Below are positions 55,692 to 64,000 of a stretch of DNA of 64,000 bases, piece by piece. A model generated the notes under the pieces. That model saw only the letters and a program-made list of their open reading frames with translations, ran no database searches and was not told the DNA's origin. Where the stretch lies: positions 1,326,392 to 1,390,391 of the forward strand of contig CAJINV010000013.1 of the NCBI GenBank assembly GCA_905178155.1, in the 5' to 3' direction. Position 1 is the first letter of the stretch; every line of letters begins with the position of its first letter. This stretch comes from Amoebophrya sp. A120. Taxonomy: Eukaryota; Sar; Dinophyceae; Syndiniales; Amoebophryaceae. The translations under genes and the position numbers were made by a program.

Positions 55692-58600
55692 ATGTCGGAC
55701 GACGAAGCTGAAGTGAAGAAGCGGGCCGCTAAGCCGAGCTCCGACGATGACGAGTCGTCTTCCGACGACCTGGGCCCCATGCCGGCCCCGGAGAAGCCGG
55801 GAAAGGAGGAGAAGAAGAAGAAGAGAAAAATCATGAAAAACGAGAAGCTGTACCAGGAAAACTTGCCAAAGTCGCAGATGTACGAGAAGTCTTTTATGCA
55901 CCGGGAACCCGTGCGGGTGATCTGCACCTCGACGGATTGTGACTTCGTCGTGACCGGCAGTGAGAAGGACGGCATCGTGAAATTCTGGAAAAAACAGCAC
56001 CAGGGGATCGAATTTGTCAAGCTGTACCGGGCGCACGCGCTATCCTTGCTGCACATGACTTTGTCCGCCAGTGACGGGCGAAATTTGGCCACGGTCGGTG
56101 TGGACTGCCAATTTGACGCAAAAGGTATTTTTTTTACTACGAGAGTTTATGCGTATCAATCAATCTTGTGATCCGGGGTCGTGTTTAATATTCCGAACAT
56201 GTTTGAAAATGGATTCTACAACTTCTGCCCAGGCAGGTCCTTACAAGCTTTTTTTCCACGTAAACGCATTGATGCCGATGCGTACTTCTCTATAAACTAT
56301 TATGTTTGTATAGCATGAACACCAAGAAACTGCACGAAACTCATCTCCAGGTAAGCCCATCGCGTCCTCGCGTACCTGCGCTCTGAAATATTTTGACGTG
56401 GCCAATTTCGATCTGTCTCAAATGATCAAGTTGGACTTCGTCCCGCTGGTCTGCTGCTTCGTCAGCCGGAAGGAAAAAGCGGACGTGAGAATCGCCGTCA
56501 CGGATCAGAACTCCGGCGCCATCCGGATCTTCAGTCAGTCGCAGTATTACAGTGAAAAATGCCCCCTCCCCATATCAAAACGGAAATCTGTGATGCAGAT
56601 TTGTGGTCACAAATCAGCTTTGTGATGCTAGAAGGCAAAAGATGCGGACTGTAGTGCTGTCTAGCGTGGGAAAGCCTTGCAGCTCCAGGATGACAAAAGG
56701 CAACTGGAAGTGGGAAACAGCATGACAGATTAACTGCGATTTAGGCCGCAGCTTCGTTTCTTGGCCTTCTAGCAATACAAGTTGATTTGTGTACTCAAAT
56801 ACAGCATCACAAGTTCGCGCATCTTTCGTTTCCGATATGGGGTGGGGGCTTTTTTCACTTTGATACGCAGTCCCAAGTGAGCCAGAAACCTATTCTCGAG
56901 TTATTGTGAGGAAAAATCCCCCCTCCCCATACCAAAACGGGATACTTCTCAAAATTTGTGATGCTGATTTGAGGTCACAAATCGTCTCTGCATTGCAAGA
57001 AGACAAATAAAAAACCCCGCCGCGTTCTGCAGGCAATTTGTAATGCTGTCTGGCCTACAGAGAACGCCCCTACCTTGCTAAGCGCCTACACCAAAACATC
57101 CCTAGTCCGGCTTTGTATCTGTCTGCAGTCCTCTACGGCAAGACAAAGCCGATTTGTGTACACAAATCCCGCATCACAGATTTCCATTTCGATATGGGGT
57201 GGGGGGATTTTTCCTTTTGATACGAGTTCACGCAGCGGCACCAGCACCCGATCTCCATCCTGGAGTACCACCCCGCGCTGGACATGTTATCAAATGTAAA
57301 AATGTCTGGGTCTGGAAGATTGGAACTTCAACTTGTCATGCTAAATCTGCAGCATGCAAAAATCTGTGTTGCATGATTGCCAAAAGTCGTCCAGTTTTGA
57401 CCAAGTCGGGAGGGAGTTTCTCATGCAGGAGAGGCATGAGAAAGGTCCCGCAGAGTCTGTCATGCTAGGTCTTGCATTCCAGACCTCATGGGTCATGGAA
57501 AAGCAGCATGACAAATCGCGCATTCTTCCAGACCCAGACACTTTTACATTTGATACATGTGCCTGTCGCACGATAAAAAGGGGTTTCTGGAACTCTGGGA
57601 TCCCGAGACCGGGAACTGGCCGAGTAGCGGGACCAGCCAGCAAACGGGGGAGAAGCGGTTAGACCGATTTGACATGAACAAACCCGTGAAATTCAACCGT
57701 CAGCTGCTCAAGTTCAAGTCAAAGACGGACGGCACGGATCTGTACGAGCTGAACAAAAAGCAGACCTCCGCGGTATCGCTCAAATTCAGCCCGAACGGCG
57801 AGTACTTCGCCATGCTCTGCTTGGATGAACGGGTCCGGATCTTTCGCACAAGAACCGGAAAGAAGTTTCTCGAACTCGACGAGGCCGTGGACCAGTTGAC
57901 GATAGCGCAGAACGACCCAGCGCAGCGCATTTTGCACCTGGACCACTTTGACTTCGGGAAACGGGTGGCGGTCGAGCGAGAACTGAAAAAGTCGCCCTGC
58001 TACCAGTGGCAGTCGCTTTCCTTCGACGAAAGCTCAAATTATTTACTCTACCCGACCCTGTGCGGCGTGAAAATCTTCAACCTGACATTGCGGAAACTGG
58101 AGAATTTGCTCGGAAAAGTGGAGTCAACAGAAAGGTTTTTGCAGTGCGCGTTATTTCAGGGGAAAGGACAGAAGCGGATGGTCGGGGCGAGTGAGGCACT
58201 CGCTGGGAATGCGTATTTGTTGATATAAGATTTTTGCTTTTCTGCTTCTGCATGTTCAAATAGTATATGTTTGAGTTGTGGGTCAACATCCATTTCAATC
58301 CTGATTTGTGTTTGTTCAGTTGGTCCGGATTTGTGTGAGCCTGACGATGCGTGCTGCAGAACGTTTCTGCAGAGTAGCTGTTCGGCGCGAGCAATACAGG
58401 TGCACGACGTGCTGGTGCAGCACTCGTGTCGAGGGCAGAGCAGGCGAAGTGCAATATAATTTTTAGCTGAAAAGAATAAACTGTCAAACACTACAGCCCC
58501 GGCCAGCAGCTTGAAACCGACCCTACTCTTTTCGCGACGTCGTTTCGCAAGAACCGGTTTTTTCTCTTCACGAAGCGCGACCCCGAGGACGATTTGGGGG

Positions 58601-59160
58601 AGGACGAAGTGGGGCGCGACGTCTTCAACGAGCTCCCCTCCAAGGAGGAGCAGGCCCTCGCGGTCTCGGCCGCGGACACGGTGCGGCTGGGCCGCGAAGC
58701 CATCATATCCACTTCGTTCGGCGACATCGTCATCTCGCTTTTCTTCAACGAGTGCCCGAAGACGGTGGAAAACTTCTGCACGCACGCGAAGAACGGGTAC
58801 TACAATAATCTCCGGTTCCACCGTGTGATCAAGGGCTTCATGATCCAAACCGGCGACCCGCAAGGCGACGGCACCGGTGGGGAATCCATCTGGGGCGGCC
58901 ACTTCGCCGACGAAATTCGGTCGAATCTGCGGCACGACAGGCCGTTCACGGTGTCCATGGCCAACGCCGGACCAAACACCAACGGCTCGCAGTTCTTCAT
59001 CACCACGGTAAATTGCCCGCACTTGGACCGCCTGCATACCGTGTTCGGCCGGGTGGTAAAGGGGGAAGAGGTGGTCTCCCGGATCGAGCGGGTAGCGACG
59101 CGAGTGGACGATAGACCTGTGCAAGATGTGCAAATGATGTCCATACAAGTCACCGGATGA
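55692..59160 (+). CDS. PPWD1: PPWD1: WD40-repeat cyclophilin, spliceosome-associated peptidyl-prolyl isomerase
   Basis: Six exons: 55692-56124, 56351-56544, 56871-56902, 57229-57287, 57561-58212 and 58497-59160 (677 residues; human PPWD1 is about 650). The N-terminus is acidic and Lys-rich. WD40 blades follow ([53 protein letters not shown]). The cyclophilin domain starts near residue 525 and keeps the family core: [55 protein letters not shown] and [13 protein letters not shown]. Catalytic Arg (FHR), Phe (FMIQ) and Gln are present, so isomerase activity is expected. In other eukaryotes PPWD1 sits in the catalytic spliceosome. Introns 1 and 5 are GT-AG; introns 2-4 are introners, two of family B flanking a 32-nt exon. 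The assignment is very secure. Confidence 0.96.
56545..56865. mobile_element. Introner, family B (PPWD1 intron 2)
   Basis: Left TATTACAGTGAAAAATGCCC then CCTCCCCATATC; right GATATGGGGTGGGGGCTTTT then TTCACTTTGATA. Exact duplication CGCAG at 56540-56544 and 56866-56870, spacing 326. Removal joins FSQSQ-SQVSQ in frame. Confidence 0.94.
56902..57222. mobile_element. Introner, family B (PPWD1 intron 3)
   Basis: Left TATTGTGAGGAAAAATCCCC; right GGGGATTTTTCCTTTTGATA. Exact duplication CGAGT at 56897-56901 and 57223-57227 (CGAGTT if extended), spacing 326. Removal joins [10 protein letters not shown] in frame. Confidence 0.94.
57288..57555. mobile_element. Introner, family A (PPWD1 intron 4)
   Basis: Left TATCAAATGTAAAAATGTCT; right AGACACTTTTACATTTGATA. 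Exact duplication CATGT at 57283-57287 and 57556-57560 (ACATGT if extended), spacing 273. Removal joins [12 protein letters not shown] in frame. Confidence 0.94.
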
Positions 59161-60261
59161 GGATAATGCTTTCAGAGGACCACGCAGATCCGCCATGGTA
59201 AAGATGAAAAACTAGCGACACTTAAAAATCGATGGTATCAGACATATATGAATCACTGAATCTCTATCTCAGTCTGCTATATATACAAGACGAGGTCGAG
59301 CCGTCAAATTCGCCCCCACTCAGAAGATGCCAGTGTTGTGGAAGATTTGGGCAAGACTGTTGAGTTTGCTGATCGCCAATGACTAGACGAAATTCTCGTC
59401 GTCCTCGTCTTCGCCCCATCAAAATCGTGATCGTAGGGCCTGGCTCACCAGGCACGATAGAGAGACAGAGAGAGAGAGAGAAGCAGACGCACTCGTGATT
59501 TTAAGTACTTGGAAAAATGCTAGATGGAACCATCCCACGCTGTTGTTGTGAGTGTGCGAGTGTAGAGTAATCGTCACTGAGTACTAGTAGATGGAGTTGC
59601 ACGAGTGCTCGTCGTAGCGTGTTGAGCTGTCTCTTGAATAGCAACTCTTGCGCGCGCTGCTGGATTCTCGTCACTGTCGGGAATACGTGGAGAAGCATCA
59701 GCCGTCGTTTTTGGCCTTTGCGAATTATATCGTCAGATGACCGTAGAAGTATACTCGATGTTTCACGTGAGCAGGAACTCCAACTTGTGCATAGGAATTC
59801 GTTGCTTGGTGAATTATTGATGAGGAATTTTTCCGAAAAATAGGACGTAGCGTTAGAAGCACGTCATTGGTTCCCCCCATGCAGAATTCAAATGAAATTG
59901 ACCGCTCTCCGAACTACGACTGAGATGTGCTTTGATGAATTGTAAAAATGCGACGTAAAACAAAAACTCTACTGATGCCTCCGCGTAGTTCTGTTTCTGT
60001 TTGCGCGCACGCTTCAGCGCAGACTGTGCTGGAGAGCGTGCTCGAGCTACAAGCGCAAGCCGTGGTCGAAATTGTCAATGCGTGCTGCAACGAGAACTGG
60101 AAACTGCAAATTGTTCCACTGCTGCGACTCTTGGAATGAGGAAGAAAGGGAAAATGCGGAGGTCGTTCAGCGGCACTGATTTTTGCCGCGATTTCTTGTA
60201 AGACTAAGAACAAAAGTAGAGCGCAGCGTCACTGATTCCGTCTCCGTCGCCCGACAGAATC
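59161..60261. other. Intergenic spacer
   Basis: About 1.1 kb with a GA microsatellite at roughly 59461-59486. A short open frame at 59948-60139 is not supported as a gene. Confidence 0.5.
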
Positions 60262-62329
60262 ATGCACAACAGCACGCGCAACCGGGCCGGGCCGGCCGAC
60301 CAGGCGGTGATGGGTTCTACCGCGGTCTCGTTCGAGCTGGGGAACGATGACGGGATCATCACGATGGAAGCCCTGGAAAACCGTCTGGGGCAGATCGAGA
60401 ATGAGGAGGAGCACATGACCAACTTCAAAAAGATCGTGTCCGCACAAAAGGAGACGTTGGACGAACTGCAGGCAAGTCTGGAGTACGACCGGACGCATAA
60501 GCGGACGCGGGGGGACTTGCGGAAGGAGTTGCTGAAAAGCTATGGGCAAGAGAATCTGGAGGAGAACATGGTGCCGCAGATCATTGACGGTATTGATGTA
60601 TGTGAAGATGTTTCTGGTCGTTGTGTTTGCGGTTCAGCTTTATTTTTGCGTATTGCTTGCATGGTTTCTTTTCGATGAAGATGTCGGGCTGCAGGTCGTT
60701 TGACGTCACACTTCACAGACAGAATAGACTAGAAGTCGGAAACCAAATATGAAATAACCGTCTAGATCCCGACGATCCACTGTGGAAGCCGAAAGCGTCA
60801 AAATGGCAGAAGGAGAATCTACTCCAGGAGCTCCGGGCGCGGAAAAAACAGGACCCGAGTCAGTTTGATTCGCAGGGAAGAGCGAGGTTTTTGGCTGTGC
60901 TGAATTCTGCCAAGGAGGAAATGATGGAGAAGGCTCCGGGTAATGCAGTGGACGCTTGCGTTTTTGTTTGTCAGTTTGTTTCAGCACAGAAATAATTTTT
61001 GTTTTTGGCTGTGCTAGCTTCTTGGTCCTCTTCGTGGTTCGCACAAAGCAAAAATGTTATCGCCTGCTACCATATCAGCATCACAATCGCTGTTTTGCAC
61101 TCATCAGGGTCTCCCCAAGCGAAGCAGCAGCCGAAGGGGCAGGCGACGGTTCGCGAGCTGCTGACCCAGTCGCGGAAGCAGCAGACCTCCGAGACGTACG
61201 CCGATGTAATGGCGATCGCGGAGCGGGAGATGGACCCGACCCGGAAACTTGTGGATTCAGAGGGTATCAGCCTGGACCGCAAGGTGGTCATCCCCCGGGA
61301 CAGCATGCAGCGCGCGGCCCAGCTCGAGCGGTCGAAGCAGCAGGAGGCGTCCGGGTTGGACTTGGGGGCGAAGGAGCTGGACAAAGTGGCGCAGCGGGCG
61401 ATGCGCGCACCGCAGCGGCAGAAGGGAAAGCGGATGATTAAAAAAGCGCCGCCTCCGCCGCCGCCCGAGGATCCGAACAATCCGGAGGACGTGGACCCGG
61501 CGTACGGGCGTGTCGTCACGAACGTGGACGGATCGACGGTGATTATGAAGGTAAAACACGAGCGGCTCTCCGGGTTTCGACTTACGAAAATCGAGGAGCG
61601 GATCATGATCACGCGGAACCAGCTCATGCTAACCAAGTTTCTGCGTTGGATGGACAGAAGTATCTTGTTGTGTTTTAAAAAATTCACTTTCTGTTTCTGG
61701 TCTAGGAGGTACAAATTTTCTCTCATCATGAAATAATTTTGGTTAAGAAGGAGTAATATGCTTCGATGATGTATGTTGAGCAAGACACCATTTGTTCTCA
61801 CAGCCTCGTCTAGACTGAATGATCACATGTCTGTGATCAGCAGAAAGTTTATGGGCCGCTCCTTGCCGGCATCTTCCGGTGCCGCCGAGGGTTTCGATGT
61901 GCTCGGGGACTGCAGCGGTTCGGCCGATTGGGAAGATGACGCGAGAGATGAAGCCCGCATAGTCGGGGCCTTGAACCGCATTCAAAGGTCGACGAAGCTC
62001 CGGGAAGCACCGCGATGCATTGGAGTGGTACTACAGCTTTTATGGTTTTATTTGCAGGTCTGTAGTACCTCACATTTTTTTCTCGTGCAGAAAAGAGTCG
62101 GATTCATCGCTCCGGCGTCCAATTTGCATCGGAAGCAAGCCGTCCAGTCCGAAAAAAAACCTCCTCCAGGTCCCAACTTTTCTCCCCTACCACCGCGAAG
62201 AAGCTTCTTTTCTGAAAGAGGGAGGTACCGCCCGCGAGCGGGAAAGGACGGCCGCACGGATTCGCGATTTCCGCAAGTCCCGCGGGTTGGACTCCCCCAG
62301 TACCTCGGAGGACGACGGCGCGGCGTCCG
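60262..62329 (+). CDS. Charged, helical orphan protein, incomplete at window edge
   Basis: Exons 60262-60597, 60768-60939, 61108-61659 and 61846-62329; the gene continues past an introner. Intron 1 has no GT-AG solution but GAT direct repeats (60595, 60765) join GID-PDDPLWKPK in frame. Intron 2 is GT-AG. Intron 3 is bounded by CAGAA repeats (61655, 61841), joining WMDR-KFMGRS. The start ATG opens a Lys/Glu/Gln-rich helical protein (ENRLGQIENEEEHMTNFKKI, NLLQELRARKKQ) with a proline run (KKAPPPPPPEDP). I recognise no domain. In the fourth exon the frame changes near 62008-62018: deleting ten bases between two GCA triplets would join KLREA-LEWYYSFYGF, while the uninterrupted frame soon becomes unlike protein. 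The downstream part (RTAARIRDFRKSRGLDSP...) is again clearly coding. Confidence 0.6.
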
Positions 62330-64000
62330 TATCAAATGTAAAAATGTCTGGGTCTGGAAACTTGTAATGCTAAAAATGAATGCTAGACGCACTGCAATAC
62401 GCAGCTACGCATGACAATTTTTTTGGCTACCAATGTCTTACGTATTCCGCATGGCAAACTGCGTTTTTGCATGACAGGCGAGGAGCACGCCGGTCAGCAA
62501 ACGCGAGCGAGGAGCACGCCGGTAGCAAACAAAAGAACGGCGGAGCAGAAAACAACGCAGGAGAGACAGAGAGGATCGGGAGGCGACGCGAGTCGTCACC
62601 AATCTGGAAGCCACCAGCGAAAAAACGAAAACCCGCCCACCTCTCGCAATTCTTCAACGTCGCGGACATGTTCGGACCACTAGGGACGGAACTTGGGGGC
62701 AACATCTTCGGCGCAGCTCCACGAGGACAGGGAGAGACAGGAAGCAGCAGCTCCAGCAGCTCCTCACGACCGGCGCAGCCGAACACAGAAAACCCCCCCA
62801 AGGCGAAGCAGCCCCCCCCTTAGCGGCAAACCCCCCTTACCCTCCCCCTTGGGCAGACATGCGGCAGTCGGCCAGCAGCACAAAAGGATAGCAGAAAAAG
62901 CTACAGGGTCCCAGCGCGGCAGGGGCGCACAAACACACGAACACGGAGCCAGGAAAGCGAGGAGTAGCTCACACTAGAAGAAAAACAAGTCAACTTTTAC
63001 CAGAAAAGCAGCAGACTAGTCGTTTTCTTCTTTTTTTAAAAAAAATAGAAGGCTAAAAAAAAACTACTGCAGGAGTACAGGGAGCCAACAAGGCTCACTC
63101 GCCGGCAGAAGACGCGAAAGCTCACAGGAGAAGAGCAGTCGGGTGGGCTGTTCCGGCGGAGGGACAGAGAGAAAAAAAAGAAAGAGAAAAAATAGGAATG
63201 ACAAGATGGCGCGTAGACTGTACGTCCCCCCCTTTCCACAAACTTGGACCCCAAGTCCTCTTTGCACCGAACGCAACCAAAACGAAGCAGAACGAGAACG
63301 GAGGGAGGATTCGCGCCGGAGTTTTATTTTGCATGAAAACAAAAGAAAAACGGAAGAAGAAACCAAGCCCGCAAAACATATTCAAACCATGTGAGGCCAC
63401 CAGTGCGAAAACTTCTACGGAGTCTGTGCCTAACTTAGCCTGCGACCATGGTTGTGAATAGCCCCGAGGTTTTTCATATCCGGCAGCAGTCCGTCGAACA
63501 GTCCCCGTACCCCCAGAGTAGCCCCCCCAACTACTCGCCCGAGCCAATGATCCCACTCGTGCGTCGCACCAACATAGGATGGGCTCACTTTCTCGCTTCC
63601 AGGGAGTGCGAATTGGTAACTAACCGACATTGTGCCAAGAGGAGGGCCTCCCCGGGACCGCCTGGCGAAAGCCTGCCATGGGTTTCACTGTCCACGGGTG
63701 GTGTTGCGGGTAATCCTGACGAAAGCCAAAAACCGGCAGAAAATGGGGCCACGGAAGCGTTCTTGCTGGACATTGCCAACATTTGCCCATGCAGAGCCGT
63801 CCTCTTGCCGGACACAACCCACATCTGTCCGAAACAGCCTAGGGCCAAGACGACATCGTGAGGACGACCACAGGGGGTTCGTCTCAATGATGATGATGAT
63901 GACAGGCAAGAGGGCTTTTTCGTGCCTATGCAACACAGATTTTCGAGTCATGCCAGACAAGCATGACAAACTTGCATTCTTCCAGACCCAGACACTTTTG
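62330..64000. mobile_element. Oversized family A introner with ~1.43-kb insert, cut by window end
   Basis: The left end TATCAAATGTAAAAATGTCT with GGGTCTGGAAACTTG is typical of family A. The matching right-hand inverted repeat (TTCCAGACCCAGACACTTTT) begins at about 63980 and runs off the window. Normal family A elements are 205-270 bp; this one exceeds 1.67 kb because of an insertion described separately. The following exon is not in the window. Confidence 0.8.
62480..63907. mobile_element. Unidentified ~1.43-kb insertion inside the introner
   Basis: ATGACAGGC occurs at 62471-62479 and again at 63899-63907, like a 9-bp target-site duplication, with introner sequence outside both copies. The inside starts with two GAGGAGCACGCCGG units and ends in an ATG microrepeat. 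It holds open frames at 62380-62823 (overlapping the left edge), 63143-63394, 63198-63461 and 63448-63861, the last 137 codons. None matches a transposase or other family I know. No terminal inverted repeat or poly-A tail is evident. Confidence 0.55.

Noticed and set aside
58156-59196. 346-codon minus-strand open frame opposite the PPWD1 cyclophilin domain
   Set aside because: Antisense shadow of a strongly conserved coding exon; its translation has no domain.
1-64000. tRNA, rRNA or riboswitch genes
   Set aside because: None recognised on reading. A covariance-model scan would be needed to exclude small RNA genes.

Overview
The window looks like nuclear DNA of a compact protist genome. The best fit is a parasitic dinoflagellate of the Amoebophrya (Syndiniales) type. 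This is an inference from four things: genes split by short introns; many introns that are themselves small inverted-repeat elements ('introners'); splice junctions that often cannot be GT-AG; and every gene I can support lying on the + strand, as in the co-oriented gene arrays of dinoflagellates. I recognised no rRNA, tRNA, CRISPR array or bacterial operon feature.

Layout. 1-3164: no convincing gene, with a degenerate repeat near 1955-2460. 3165-4454: secreted orphan protein, flanked downstream by a second copy of that repeat (5100-5625). 5812-11395: very large putative Golgi-type glycosyltransferase. 11945-12622: gamma-glutamylcyclotransferase-like protein. 13672-15957: single-exon protein joining a CCHC zinc knuckle to a TrmY/DUF358 tRNA methyltransferase domain. 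17171-19542: N/S/Q/G-rich orphan. 20943-21338: possible small gene. 21941-23603: helical orphan with a Pro-Ala tail. 25763-33687: giant M16 (insulysin/nardilysin) metallopeptidase interrupted by five introners. 35149-37310: seven-module C2HC zinc finger protein. 40376-41839: short Arg/Ser-repeat protein, 5' end not found. 42086-46655: orphan with eight introners in nine exons. 49305-54299: coiled-coil/LRR protein with a minisatellite intron. 55692-59160: PPWD1 (spliceosome-associated WD40-cyclophilin). 60262 onward: Glu/Lys/Gln-rich orphan running into an oversized introner at the window edge.

The dominant signal is the introner system. I reconstructed about 20 elements in at least nine sequence families. 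In most, the element starts TAT and ends ATA, has terminal inverted repeats, and is flanked by a 5-bp target-site duplication (TSD). In eleven cases the 5-bp copies are identical, and removing the element plus one copy restores the reading frame. The spliced mRNA then equals the pre-insertion sequence, whether or not the ends are GT-AG. Family B elements keep a spacing of 325-326 bp between duplications in five separate genes or positions. Unrelated families share the same termini and TSD length, which suggests one mobilising machinery and a splicing apparatus that tolerates (or reads) the duplications. I see no transposase gene in the window.

The other genes are housekeeping or orphan functions (tRNA modification, glutathione-type metabolism, splicing factor, peptidase, glycosylation) and do not form a pathway. 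The window is a sample of a co-oriented gene array heavily colonised by introners. Gene models were built by hand from phase matching and direct repeats. Total coding length is a multiple of three for every complete model.
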